The notes below the pieces were generated by a model that saw only the letters and a program-made list of their open reading frames with translations, ran no database searches and was not told the origin of the DNA. This document shows, one piece after another, positions 1 to 14,000 of a DNA stretch of 64,000 nt; position 1 is the stretch's first letter; each line of letters opens with the position of its first letter. The stretch is from the NCBI GenBank assembly GCA_951230915.1, contig OX579640.1, positions 25,192,981 to 25,256,980 on the forward strand, in the 5' to 3' direction. Position numbers and translations under genes: made by a program. Origin of the DNA: Antitrichia curtipendula. Its lineage: Eukaryota > Streptophyta > Bryopsida > Hypnales > Leucodontaceae.

Positions 1-1002
1 GGAGTTGCAACATGGGCGACGACATCTCTTAGCGCTTCCGGAAACAGCAAGGGTGATTCCACAAGATGATCAAATCTTGAGGGGTGGATACGCAACAATT
101 CGGAGGGTCCGAATTGAAGGATGTCGTGAGATACCCATATTTTGGGAGTTCGCAGCAAAGGTATCTCATCAACAACGCTTACGACCTCCGCTCACAAGGT
201 TGGAACACCAAAACGAGTCAATGGCAGTGAGAATGATGGAGTTATCCGGTTTTCTACTGTTCATGCAACGCAAAACGAAGGGTACTCGTATTGGTGGAAT
301 GGCGGAACATTGAAGCAAATGTTAAAATTGGATAAGGAATATCCCGATAACATTGGCATTCGGTTGGCTTATTCTCAACCGACCCCGGAAGAGGTGACGA
401 AAGCTTTTTTTCTTGGTCGTTGGAGGAAGAAGCGCACAGAGCTTGCATGGGCATTGGTGCACCTCATGAATGCAGTGCACAGCGCTGGACATTTGCACAA
501 TGATCTTTTACTGGACAACATTATGTTTCACTTTCCCAATGATGAGTCACGTGTTTACATTGGAGTTTGCGATTGGGGCATGACTACTTTACGTAATGAA
601 CCAATGAAGTCCTTGTACACGTTCACCTCTCAGAGTGAGCGGACTGAGACCTTGAAAAAGAGGTGGTGGGTGGACCCTTCTATTGCATACTTGCATAGAA
701 GAGATGCGGATGTGTCAATGATACCGGATTTATCACGTAAATCGGAGGAATATGCGGTTGGTCGAATAGCTCAAGCCATCAACAATGGTTGCATGTCGAC
801 GGACTACGTGAGCTTACATCGGAAAAATGAAGGACATACAAGATTTAGCCATGAGGATTTGGCAAGGATTTTTCACCTTTACTTGGAGCGCCTTTGTGAT
901 TTGGTGATTGATTCTCGCGGTAGCTTGTCCGAAATCATCCATCGATTTACCAATAATTACAACTGGCCTATTCCGGATGAACACTTGCGCCACTCATATT
1001 AG
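1..1002 (+). pseudogene. Divergent protein-kinase-like gene, 3' part, frameshifted
   Basis: Two overlapping frames together read as one eukaryotic protein-kinase-like domain. The frame open from the window start has a glycine-rich loop (LRGGYATIRRV, about nt 77-109) and a candidate ATP-binding lysine in FAAK (nt 158-160). The frame ending at the TAG near 1002 has the catalytic loop HNDLLLDNIM (from nt 496; HRD became HND, the later Asn is kept), the metal-binding motif as DWG instead of DFG (nt 571-579), and a C-lobe with SEEYAVGRIAQAI. The protein-like sense passes from one frame to the other at about nt 230-245 (MAVRMME into GVIRFSTVH), so an indel has broken the gene, unless a very short intron was missed. 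The start lies upstream of the window. It could be an active kinase family member, but HND and DWG suggest a divergent or pseudokinase family. No neighbouring gene suggests a pathway. Confidence 0.65.
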
Positions 1003-1321
1003 TGTCTATGGTGTTAGTGGATGACATAGAAGTGATAGAAGTATTAGGTAAATATAGAGGCGAGTACATAAATTTGCATGATTGTGTGCAAGGATTTTCT
1101 AGTATATATATGCACCATCAATGTATGCCAATATATATGCACCCTTATAATTCATATAAAGTTTTGAAATGTTTGTGTGTTTTGAAACTTCCAGTGTTCA
1201 ATGTCTACCATCTATTTATGCATTCATCATATGTTTTGCTTGAAATCCTTGGATGAAAAGTGCAATGCAACAATTATTGTTGATGGATGTTAGCTTGGTC
1301 TAGTTGGGTTCAAAATTGTAT

Positions 1322-1560
1322 AATCAATGTTGAACACATATAACCCCTAAAAGACCAAAGTGTTTTTTTTGGCAACATAGCGATTTTGGGCAGCTCACTA
1401 CAAATGAAATTAATATTTTTTTTCTTTGAAATTTTCATACAACACGTGCCCGAGGAGTAGCTTTAAGGCCCAATAATTTTCATACATTTAGACTACATGG
1501 TTAAAAAGTTATTGCATGATATGTCATTTTCAGTCCTTGGCAGGCAGCACGGGCAGCAAA
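1322..1560 (+). repeat. Dispersed repeat, copy 1
   Basis: This segment aligns by eye, over about 200 bp with scattered differences, to the reverse complement of 17770-17962. Shared landmarks in the same order are 'agaccaaa', 'gcagctcactacaaatgaa' (diverged in the other copy), 'aggagtagctttaa' and 'atggttaaaaagttat'. Two copies in inverse orientation 16 kb apart point to an old transposable element fragment of unknown class. No ORF or terminal repeat was seen. Confidence 0.55.
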
Positions 1561-2621
1561 AAAAACTTCTTCAAAAATCACTTTTTAAGAAAATAAAAAT
1601 TTGAAATTGGTTCTTTAGATTTATATGTACATGGGAAGCTTTGAATCATTCCATTTAGATCTATGAGTCAAAAGTTATGAGGATTCTTAGTTTAAGGGTA
1701 GTTATGGAATTTCAACTCTAAAATAAACTTTGAAGACTTGAAGTATTTTATTTAACTCAATTTTCAATATTTTTGAAAAAAAATAAAAACATTGGGTGTA
1801 GATTGTTTATTACAACTGTTGGATTGGCATTTTTCAATTCCATAAATTAATTCTTCACAATTTAGTGTTTTGAATCGTTCTCTACCTCTTCCTACTTACT
1901 ATTTTTTTCCCATATGTTGTACAATTCCAAATGATCTGAAAATTTTCAAGCATGTAGCCAACTTGCCTTCAAGAATAAATCCAAAGAGTAACCACCATTT
2001 TGGACATTTTTTCATATAAATGTGACCTTGTGAAGGGCAGCTGCCGTTTTTTCGCAGGGACAAAAAAAGGATTTTTGTCAATTCAAATACTATTATCTTG
2101 CAATCCACATGGTGGAAAATTCTGAAATTTTTTCCACATCTTCTTAAACAAGTTTACTACAAGATCCTATGGTTTCATGTGTCCAAGAATGTTTTATTTC
2201 TAAAATTTGACACTAGTATTAGAAATGGCAGTTTTGGAGCATTTTTGGTGAAAACATAGTCAAGAACATTTAGGGGATAATGATAATAGAATTTCATCGT
2301 ACGCAAATATTTTTTATACTGAAAAGCAATACAGTTGATACTTGAACGATACCGCTATGATGATACCAAGTACTAACGTCCAAATACATTTTAGTACAAT
2401 ATATTTACATCAAAATATTTTAGTATGTAAATGCTATTCGCCGAGATGCCGATATGTTTGTACTATGATTGCCACACTCCATAATCCAATAACAAAAGAT
2501 TCCAAGGCCCACTCGATTGTGAGACAACGACTAAAATAGCTCTACCTACTTTACTCGGAATCTGAATGGATGTCATCTCTACATTTTGGTGGTGTGGAAC
2601 CGGATCCATAAGTGCCAAGAT

Positions 2622-2821
2622 NNNNNNNNNNNNNNNNNNNNNNNNNNNNNNNNNNNNNNNNNNNNNNNNNNNNNNNNNNNNNNNNNNNNNNNNNNNNNNN
2701 NNNNNNNNNNNNNNNNNNNNNNNNNNNNNNNNNNNNNNNNNNNNNNNNNNNNNNNNNNNNNNNNNNNNNNNNNNNNNNNNNNNNNNNNNNNNNNNNNNNN
2801 NNNNNNNNNNNNNNNNNNNNN
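2622..2821. other. Assembly gap of 200 N
   Basis: Exactly 200 undetermined bases. The round number suggests a placeholder rather than a measured gap size, so distances across it are not reliable. Confidence 0.99.
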
Positions 2822-4562
2822 AAAAATATAGAGGAAATCTATATTCTATTGGATATATGCGTGCATAATCTATGTATGCTAGTTCTACAATAGCAATCAA
2901 ATTGAAAGACAATTTTGGAGTTCACTGAAATAAAGAGAATCCAGACACAATAATATTAAGTGCAACACAAATTAAACATATAAGGTAGAACATATAATAG
3001 GAGAAACTAAGAGGAAAAAATCCTCTTAGTTTGCATTAGTAGACTTATTACCATTGATATACAATTATGCTGGAGTTGTCATATGTATATACAATTTAGT
3101 GATAGAATCCCTAATCTTTCTTGCTTTTTAGTTTTCTTGTAAAAATTAGGTAATTTTCTTCTATCATGGAAGATACTTTGACCTAAATTATCCCGTAGGG
3201 TTATTGTCTACTCAACAAAAAGTGGAGGTCTTACACATTGCTCAAGATTTGGTATGGATGTAATTAATATTTTATTTATATGTTGTAATTGCAATTCAAA
3301 TCAAAAATAATAATTTGTAGCTTTACATCTTACTTTTTGGTCATTGATTTCTTTGCATCATTGTCAAAATTTTCAAATGTACCTTCTTGTTATTTTTGCA
3401 AATTTTTCTTTTACTCCTTTAGCACTATAAGGTACTCCATGTCATTTTTTTTCTTTCGTTTTAACATTTGTATAGACAGTATTTGGCTTGGTGAACAATT
3501 AATATCATTGCCCATATTGTTTTACTATATATACAAAAATATTTTACAAACACATCCTCTTTTGCTAAAATTTCACCCAAAATGAAGAGGTGCTCCAATC
3601 TATAAATATAAAAAATACTTAAAGAAATGAAAAAATTAACTTAGCAAAAGCTAGAAATTGTACAATCTATTATTTAATTAATGGGCATGTAAAACAACAA
3701 TTTGACATGCGTTTATGTATCTTTAACTACGTAGATCATTACAATAACATTCCACAAAATAGTTTATTAAAAATATAACTTCAACATTTATATTTAAGTT
3801 GATTCACAAAAGTTAAAGAAATTTATTTCCAATCTTTGTGTAGTCAATTTTCTAAGTTTTCCAAATAGAAAAAATATATTTCACTTCATACTAATTGAAG
3901 TTAAATTGAATTAGACATTTTTTATGCTAAAAAGTGGTTAAAGAAACAATATTTTAGAAAACCTATATTCACATACAAAATAGGTAGATATGCTATGGTT
4001 GAATCAATATATAAAATAATCTCATTCATTGACTTTAAACTGAATAAGAAGGGGCCTTGTATTGATAAAGCTACATTGACAATGAAGAATTTTGAGTAGA
4101 TTACAACTTAAAAAAGATGCCACCAAGTTGCAATGTGCTAAAGCTTCTTGTATTATACTTGCTTAATGCATCATCTATGACATAGAAACACTAGTTTTCA
4201 TCTTGAGTTTTAACTTTGAAGGTAGGATGTAAGTCAAATAAATTGTAGCTCAATGTAACTTTCTTAAGTGGATTAATAAATGTATTAGACTTGGGAGAAA
4301 AATAATCAATTTTCACTTAATAGAATTGTATCTTTCATGCTCCACTATTAAACATCCTTTTTGTGTTAATTGTTTTTCATCCTTCAATTATAATTATAAT
4401 TTTGTTGATGTAAATTTTATAATATAATATCATGTAGTCATATATAAGTCACCTATTCAATGAAGATATGAAGTAATATTTTTATTTTCAAAATACAATA
4501 AAAAAAATTTCTAATAATATTTTTTAGAAAATCTAAATTTTGATTGTTGTAGAGAAAAAAAA

Positions 4563-4564
<2 letters not shown>

Positions 4565-4622
<58 letters not shown>
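4565..4622. repeat. TA dinucleotide microsatellite
   Basis: A nearly uninterrupted (TA)n run of about 58 bp, one T insertion near its 3' end. It sits about 50 bp before the first recovered exon of the 14-exon gene, probably within an intron or the 5' region. Confidence 0.9.
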
Positions 4623-4623
<1 letters not shown>

Positions 4624-4675
4624 GTACATAAAACAATTATATGTGCATTTTTTTTTAAATTATTATGTTATTGAG

Positions 4676-7600
4676 ATTGAAAAGTGTTGGAAGTGTGAAC
4701 AACTTAATGCATTATTTTCAGCACATGTAACCATGTTGCATGAAAGGGCATTGAAAGAATCAAAGATTAAATGCAACAATGATATTTTGAAGCCAACCTA
4801 TCAAATACAAAGCGAAGATACACCCAAAAAATCTACTAACAGTCAAGGCGCTCCTACCTATCAGGTGTGCTATAGTAAGTAAAAAATAATCTATTAATTT
4901 ATATTATATTTATTCTTATTTTAGGCTAGCTTGTTCATAAAAATTGTCAAAATTAAAAATCTACATCATGCAGTTGTCTTTTAATGAAGTATGATGAATA
5001 TATGAAGGGGGTGTTCAAGACCAATTCTACATCCAACAATGGTTGTCAAGGAAATAAAGGTGATGTACTAAGTAGCTAATCTTCATTACATTACAATCAC
5101 AAAATTAAAAGAAAAGTCCCTCACACCATGGATTTATGAGTGCACCTATGCTATTAATGTATATGTTTTAAATTTTCAATCTCAAAAAATTGAAACACTA
5201 GAATTAAGTTAATCTTAAAGTTTATGCAATGAGGGACTATAAGTTGGAGTTTGAGAAAAAAACTTATGACAAAACTCCTTAAAGCATCCAAATTGGGGTG
5301 TGATGGAGTTTAGTGTGTGCTATATTTCTTTTGTATTATTTTTAGTTAAGCCTTCCTTTGACATCCTTTGTACAAAGTGGAGTTCACTTTACAATTAACT
5401 CTATTGTCTATCACTTTTTTTTGACAGAAAACAAAATTGATGATAATCGAAGAGTTTTATTAGCAATCACCGTGGAGATTGAAGATGGATGTATTGAACA
5501 TATTGAGATGAAAGAAGGTGATTCTGCTGAAGTAGTAGCTGTAAAATTCTGTCAAGATCACAATCTTCCTAATCAATTTGTGGCTCCACTTACAGAACAT
5601 ATTGTTAGCAATATTATTAGTATTAGGTATTTGTTCTTACAAAGAATTCAAAAAATATATACATGGCTAATTGCATAATATTTTATCCAAATTTCTTTTG
5701 TCATAATGTACCAGTATACACCAAAGGTTAAAACTTAAAAAATTTTGCCTTGTTTTGTAAAAATTGAACTTGTATTAGACTATAATTTTTTGCACAAGCT
5801 ATCAACATCTAAAGTATGAACATTCATCCAAAAAAAAACTCAATTTTCTACATTTCAAGATGAATTTTCAAAGTTTTGAGCTCCAATGCACATTGACGCA
5901 TTGTGAAAAATAGAAATTGTGTATCATAGGGTGCAAACACCCATACATACGTAATTAAAATTATATATAATAAAAATTTACAAACAATTTTTTAAAATTA
6001 TTCAAGATTTAAAAATTTAGTTTTAAAATTTAGAAGATATAATTTTCTTTAAAATAATTATATTTTCAATACAACAAATGAAGAATCATCATTTAAAATT
6101 AATTAATTAATGGAATTTTATTAAAAATGATAAATTTTTTAGTTAATTGATGTTGATGTAGTAAGAAAGACAAAGACATTGTATTTTGTTCTAAAGATGA
6201 ATGCGCTTTGTATGAGGATAATTGGGCATGTAAAGAAGCAACCAATTCTCAAGGACGTCATGATACTAAGCATGAACAACAATCTTCTTGGTCATTTGGT
6301 AGCAAAAATCAAACTACAAAAAAACGATTGGCAATATCCGAAAAAGAAAATAATTACTTTCACAAAGGTCAAAAGTCTCCTTTGATAGAAAAATTAAAGC
6401 CTAATGTATTCCAAAAAATAAATTCAAAGTGTCTTATTTCTCCTACTATTACAAGTTTAGCTAAAAGTGGATATTGGGATGTACAAGAGAAGCCAAAGCC
6501 ATACATTCCAAGGCCCAATCCAGAGCAAGCAGTAAGATTTATAAGTATCCTTTGAATTTGGATGTTAAATCCAATTTATTAAACAATTTTTATAAAATAC
6601 CATCCTTTTTTGACAAGGTATTGAATTATATTAGAAATTGATAACATCATAAATTAAAATATTGTTTTTTTAAATAGAAGGCTGTATACATGCGCCTATA
6701 TACTGAGTTCATAAAACAAAAAGACAAACAAGAAGAAGAAAAGAAACGTAGCTTTGAAAGATATCAAGAAAAGATTGAAAATAATAGAATGAACATTCCA
6801 AAGGTTAGAAATTGGGTAAACAATACATACATTGGAAATCATAAAGAGGGGTTGATATTATGCCATTCTTTAAAAAATGTGGTTTATAATTGTTAGTTTC
6901 CTAGAGTTGTTTTTATTCTAATGTTTATAAATGTTTTGTAATTGCTATCACATTTAAAAATATTTTAATATATGAAGATTGTCTTTTCAAAAAATAGCAT
7001 TCTCCTATATTGTAATATTATTAATGTTGTGGTTGTAAAAATAAATAACAAAATAAATTATGTTGATCTTAACTATTATACAAGTAGATCAAAGGAATTT
7101 ATTCATAAATTTGTTGGATCTACTATTAGAAATCTTGGAGAATAATGTTAATGCGAGGAAGGACTGCAAAACAATATAGAAATTATGGAGAGCTCTTGTA
7201 TATAGAAGGATTGACTAAGAAAAAAAATCAAGAAAAGCTCGTTGAAAAAAAGAAGAAAGATGATGAAGTTAAAGAATTGTCTGAATTAACTGGTATACCA
7301 GAAATCAGGTTAGTTTATTAAAGGCGTAAGTTTTTCATTCTTATTTGTAGAAAAATTACTAAATTTTTTATTTTAATGTCAAATTTTTATTTTGATGTAT
7401 ATTATTATATATGTATAGTGTTTTTTGTTTTTTATTTTTTGTTTTTTGTTTTACATGTCTTTTTGTATAGTACTATTGGTATTATTTTGCATTCAATATG
7501 TTTCTTTCTAAGAAATAATTGCCCTTAATATTAGAAGTTTTATTGGTTATAAAATCTTGTAGTATTAATTTGTAGGGTATAAATATGTTTTTTTCTTGAA

Positions 7601-10600
7601 AAATTATTCAAAATAAATGTATACATATTTATTGAAATATTATAGTTGATTCTATATATCATACAATGCCAAAGAAAATAAACATTTTGATTAAATATAG
7701 ATAACTTTCAAAACAAAAAGCTTCCACTATGTCATAAAATATTACCATTAATTTGGTCCTTCTATCAATTTTTATTCAGTATTGCATATGAACTTTTTCA
7801 ATTGATTTTTTGGGGGACAAAGGGCATAACAATAAGATGTAGTAGTGTAAAGTTTAATCACATTGAGTAAAGATATTTATTTCTAATTTGAGTTTTTTCT
7901 CCTATTGTTCCCACCTTGAATTCCCAAAAGGGATCAAGATGCTACAAATACCATTTGGTATGCAAAATTATTTTGACCCCTCTTTGAGGCTTAAAGATCC
8001 AAATGTCACTTTAGAAAAAAAAAAATTCAATATGATTAGATTGCACATTTAGAATCATGTCTTGTTATCATTTTGAAAAGGACATGAAATTGATATTAAA
8101 AAATACAACTTCATTCTAAAATAAAATAGACAATATCTCATGACTATTGAATAAGTTTAGATTTTGCAAGTCTTGTTTGCAATAGTGAATATTCTTGTGA
8201 TTATTAGTTCAAATAGTGTTTCATTTTTTGTTATTGAATCTAAAGATACAAAAGATGAATTCAAAAATTTAAAAATTTAAAAACATATGTTTTATGGTCT
8301 ATTTTGAAATATACATATATTACAATACATATAAATATTGTAAGAATTTTATCTTTTTCAAATTTTTACTTATTGTAGATTACATTCCAAAATAATTCCA
8401 ATACTTGTTGCTTGTAGCAAGCGAGCTAAGAATTTAAGAAGGGAGCATGGCAAGGTTTGGAAAAGACTCAATCAATTAGAAGACAAGCCAAGGCAAGACC
8501 AATTGCAGGAACTCCGGAATGAGGTACTTGTACATTATTTATCTAGATTAAAATATTTTAATAATATATATTATAAATTTTGAACATATTAAAAAAGAAC
8601 CTCACATGTTTTAGATTATATGCTAGATGTGGGAGGCTCAATTTATGGAATGCACTTTCAAACCTCAAATCAACCATCAAAGAGATGATTCCTATGATGA
8701 AAAAAATGGCTCTTGTGATCGATTTGAACAACTTTTTCTTGATGCCGAGAATAGAAGGCGGCGACAAGCAGAATATATACAATGGTACCCTGAAGGGTTA
8801 GTATATAAAAATAAATTATAAAATTTATTATAATGTACAGTTTGAATGCTTTTGTTAAATAAGAGTTGTGTTGTTTAGAATAATAATTCAAATATTGAAC
8901 CATTAATATTAATTTTTATAAAAAAAATATTGTATAGAGTGACATTTCGACCAGCCATCAATAGAGTGCGTGTGGATGGAATGGATACTGATGGAGAATA
9001 TTGTAGTATACAAGAAGGAACCGTCTTTGATAGACTTTTGCAATATGCTTCAAAAATAACAAAAAAAAGACAAATGCAAGAGCACCTAATTCATAGACTA
9101 GTTGATCCAACAACAGGAAGGAGGTTTTTTAAACCCCTCATAGGACGAAAACCTCAAATAGATGTAAGCTTTAATTAATTTTAAGATCTATATTCATTTC
9201 ATCTATTTTCACAATCTTGTTTGATGACAAGCTCATTATAGTGGAAAATAATTATTAATAATTTGAAATTGCTTTATTTTTGCAGAGGAACCCCGTCCAT
9301 TTGCCAATTGGAGAATACCTCTATAAATTAAAATTTGCTTTTGATAGCAGAAAAGAAAGTCTTGCTATGCGTGATATCCAAATAAAAAGAGAACAAGCTA
9401 GTTGCCACTATGTTGGACCTACTTCTCAAAAACTACTAGGACGTCTTGAAGAACGAGGTTTCAAAAAAATATTTGAGTGCTTAGATGAAGACAAGGTTTT
9501 CCATCACTTGGACCATTGAATACCATTTTTATTAAGAATATTTCTTAATAATAATAGAAAATTATTTTATTACTTAAAAATATCCATATTTTTATAGGAT
9601 AAATTTTAATATTTTTTGAAATTCAAGTAACTCTTTTTATACTATTGGTGAATTAATAATTTTGGCAGGATGGCAAGGTTGTTTTTGCAACTGCAAATTA
9701 TGATAAGTTGAGTGTTGATGTTATTCAAGACATTATGGAGGTGGTTAAAGACCAAACTTTAGCTAAGAAGTCTCTCACTTGCTCCCAATTTATAGAATTG
9801 ATGCTAGGTGCTGAGGTATTACATATCCTTGTTAGTTAAAAAATCCTATGATTATTTTATCAAATTTTATAAGATTTTACATGATTATTAATATTACTTT
9901 TTGAATTTTAATTGATTATGAAGATTGTTGAGTTTAAGCGTTGTAGAAAAAATGTCATAGAGCGACTATAAATTTGGTGCTCAAACACAAGCCTCATGTT
10001 GATCATACCAATGTTAATCAACAATTCAAAATGGATCGTTTATCTCGCAATCTTGCTTGTAGGAGGAGAAAATTCAAGTAATTTTTCATTTGACAAAAAT
10101 GAATTAATTGTCATTTCTATTTTTTAAATATGATAGGTAGGTCTTGTATCTACTAATTTTTTTAAACAATATTTAATTTATAGTTTGTAACTTACATATA
10201 AAACTAACTAATTATTCTCATGATAATGCTATATGTAGCACAAGTCAACAATGGTACAAAATAATATGTATAGACAAAGAAAGGAGGCAACAAAGGGTGG
10301 AAGAACTTAGGAAAGAAAAACGAGACCAAGAAATGGCTGAATGTACATTTAGACCTGAATTGATGACAAAGGTTAGCAAAAAGGTAATTTTTGTGGTAAT
10401 ATTTTTATTTAATAAAGCTACAAAGCCAATTAAGGAGAATCTTTATAAAATGCATACAAGTGATTTTAAAAATTATGTTTTATTGTTGTTCATGCATTGT
10501 TTGGGTGGAATTGATGTCATTTTTTTAGGGAAGTCGGTTAAAAGGTGGAGGTATAGGCTTTACTGAGACAATGTCTTCAATATTAGAAAAGGTACAACAA

Positions 10601-11085
10601 GAAGTCCACGGATTTTATTTCCAAGATGAACGTGGACCTGGTAATTAAATCATAGTATATAATGTGTTGTATAAAATTGAAATTGTTTATTCATATCCAA
10701 AAATCATAGATGATTTGAACATTCTATTATACTTTAGACTTAAGATATATTGAAAACATATTGTATATGATTTACTTTGTAATGATAAATACAAATATAA
10801 TTGTGATTACTGGTAATGATTGACCAAGAAAATAATATGCAAATTTTCTTGTATATAGAATGGGTTGGATTGCCGGTAGAAGAACCAATCCAGAAAACAA
10901 TATTACAAGTACCAAGTAGAGAAACAATTGCAGTGCAAGTATCAACATCTGAGAGATTGGGCCCAAAAGGTCTATTGGGGTCGTTGAAGGTCATGGTTGC
11001 AGAATCCTTGGGTAGTCAAGGAACAAGAAGGGGTTTGCCTCAACATTATGCAGATCAATCTGATGAGGCATTATACCAAACATAA
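4676..11085 (+). CDS. 14-exon gene, charged coiled-coil protein with ECTFxP repeats (5' end missing)
   Basis: Exons read: 4676-4874, 5428-5626, 6162-6531, 6678-6803, 7130-7308, 8418-8523, 8627-8796, 8938-9163, 9286-9495, 9669-9815, 9947-10077, 10239-10371, 10529-10640, 10859-11085. Every junction has AG/GT borders, all phases join, and the 2535 nt form one frame of 844 codons plus TAA, with no internal stop. This is strong evidence for a real gene. Visible parts are a domain around ITVEIEDGCIEHIEMKEGDS (exon 2), a motif RNYGELLYIEGLTKKK (exon 5), and repeated short motifs MECTFKPQI, VTFRPAINR and AECTFRPEL each near basic, Glu-rich coiled-coil stretches. I associate the 'ECTFxPxI' pattern with uncharacterised proteins of flagellate protists, algae and spore plants, so a cilium or basal-body link is an inference only. 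The function is unknown. Exon 1 has no convincing ATG, so upstream exons are missing. Confidence 0.8.
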
Positions 11086-14000
11086 CCTTTTTTATTTTTT
11101 AATGATTTACTACTCACAACACATGTAGAGCTATGAAGCCAAACTTCTCTATTGACATCATTAAAGCTAAGTGTTTAATCAAACTCAAATGTATTAAAAA
11201 AAAATTTAATATTATTTTATAATATTTTACTTGCATTAGGCCTTTAAATATTTTTGTACATTTCATACTTCAATCTTTAAAGTCAACTAATTTTTTTCCA
11301 TCTATATTGATAAAACACTTAAGTTTCAAGAGGTCATTTTTTGGTGTAACTGCATATACTATCATGATTTAATAGTTTTCCTAATATAAAGGACAAATGT
11401 ACTTAATATAACTCTCCAATAATCAAAATATTTTATTTTTTCATAAATAATATTACTATTATTTTAGAACAATCATTATTTGTACTATTTATAACTATTA
11501 TTCTATCTAAAAATATGATTCATATTTTTAGCCTCTAAAGACCAATTAGTCTCCAAAAGACCATTTTATTATTGATACTAAACATGAGATAGCTTTTGGG
11601 GTTAGAAAATAGATAAATTTTAAAAAAAAATTCTTTTAATGTAAATTATTGTGATGTTGATGTAATTTAAAAAAAAATGTTACCATAAAAACAAAGATGA
11701 AGAGTGAATACAAAGGCAAGGATATTGCGCTTCCTATAGTATTTTGCTTGTGGACCCATAGAAATGAAATGAAATGAAAAAATGAATGTTAGAGACTAAA
11801 ATAAGTTTTCAGTTGGTTGTTAAGTACTCTTAATACCTTTACTTTTCATTCCATTGCTAGAGAAGCAAAATTAGCAACCTTGAGTCTCCTAATGGACTCA
11901 AAAAAGCCAAAAATTAGCCAATAACAAAAATTCAAATTTGAAAACTAAAATTGTATTTTAGTGAATCTCTAAATTCTATATTCAATATATTTGATTTTTA
12001 AAATATTATAAATATATTTCTAAATCTATTATTTTAAATGAATTCATAGTACAATTTTAAGTAAAGTTTTGAAAAGCATATTTCAAAGTACAATTGTGTT
12101 TTGTGTAGATATCCTTAAGCCTTTTATAGTTTAAAATTTTTTTAAATAATGCACAAGATAGATGCATCAATTGGATGCTTCATTTATACTTCAACTTGAT
12201 GATAAAGTTTGAGTATGTATAGTGACATATGGATATGTTTTTGTGTTTCAGGTTGTAAATAGATTTTGTTGAAGACTTCATGCATTGTTGAAGAAATAAT
12301 AAACATGGAACAAAAGTATACTAAATGGTGAGATAAATTTAAACTATTTACATGCAATTTTTTGTTGATGCTTAGAGTTGCATTGTCATTAAATTTTTTA
12401 CAAAATACAAATAAACTAGTGCATTCAAACACAACAAAAATTTAAATATATAAAATTAAAAAAATTATTTAGGTAATTTGACACTTATTTAATAATTAAA
12501 TTCACCACTTGAGCGATATAATTTTAGGAATATCATATACGTTGGTAAAGTTCAACATTTCCTACCAAATGATTAGAGCTGACAAATGTGATTTGGCAAA
12601 TTCCTAAAAATATAAAAATATATCCATTCAATTTTTTAAAATTATCAATTTATTCCTATAATCAAATTTTATAACTATTTTGTGCTAATCCTCACCACCA
12701 AAGTCTAAATTTTTTTGGAAATAACAAATCTTATAAGCATGTATTCTTAGGAAGAAGGATGCACTCCCTAAATAAATTTAATATCATGTGACATTAAAGT
12801 AAATGCTTTGGCATACTATAAATTAAAAATAATATTTAATACATTTTAGAAATATTTAATACAAAATGAACATATTATAAATATACTTTAATTATTTTTC
12901 AACACCCTATAATAGTCCGATAACATCATAAATCTTATATTATAGAAAATTGTAAGATTTTATTCTTGGATTGATCCATTTAGGTATGCATTATAAATAA
13001 AATATTAATGACAATACTTAATTAGGTTAAAATTAAAAAAGACACATGCTTGATTAGAAAACATCTATATGCATATTTAAAAGTTTGTATTTTAGAAATA
13101 TTAATTTTAATGAAGGTTCTTGTGAAAGCTTTAATTTTTTGCAAATATTAGAATTGATTGGTGAAGGCCATAATTTTTTGAGGTTAGTTGATATTTGTGC
13201 CTATTTTAATAGTTTATTTCCACAACTAAAGGAACCATCCAAAGTCAATTTTTTATATTTGAAATTAGTGAATGAGTAAGCATTAGTAGGTAGAGAGAAT
13301 GAAAGATGCATATCAAAATACAATACTGTACATTCCAGGTCAAATTTGACACCTTGGTGTTGAAATAATTTAATTTTGGGATTTGGATAATTTAGTAGTT
13401 TGATCCAATTTTCTTGGCTTTTGCACAGTTTTGGCATGTTGCTTTTCCTAATTTTTTGGCACTTTAATGAAATAACTTGAGTTCAAATTCACATTCACGT
13501 ATAATTTTTCTATATACAAATTTATACGTGAATGTGTTATTTTTTTCTATATTTTCTCATGAATGTTTTTTGAATAGTAATAATTTTCAACAATGAAATT
13601 TTTTATATTTTTAGAAATAGTTGTACAATTTTTCATATTTTAGACATGCTCCAAATTTTTCTGCATTATTTATAAAAAAATTCTACATGTAGGGTAGTGA
13701 TTCACTAGCATACAATGCACATGTTAATTCTATGAAGTATATGTCATGTTCATCTATTTTATTAATAAATAAATATTTTAATATTTATACATTTGTATTA
13801 TATATAAATATATAAATACAAATATTCATATTTGTATTCATGGGCATCAATATCAAACTAAATAGATTTCTAAAAGAAATGTAGATTCTACCATTCAAGG
13901 GCGGATTTCTACTTCTTAGTGGTGGATAACAAAAAAGGCGGTATGACAAAAATCTTTAATTCTAATGATAGTGTTGTTATTCAATTTGTATGGCATACCA

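Larger units (their letters stand above)
1003..4663. other. Gene-poor AT-rich spacer
   Basis: No coding region is supported here. The short open frames are AT-rich with no recognisable protein motif. The stretch holds a dispersed repeat (1322-1560), an assembly gap and a TA microsatellite, listed separately. Upstream exons of the next gene may lie in the 3' part, since that gene's first recovered exon has no convincing start codon. Confidence 0.6.

Noticed and set aside
2463..2912. Open frames spanning the N gap
   Set aside because: They exist only because undetermined bases contain no stop.
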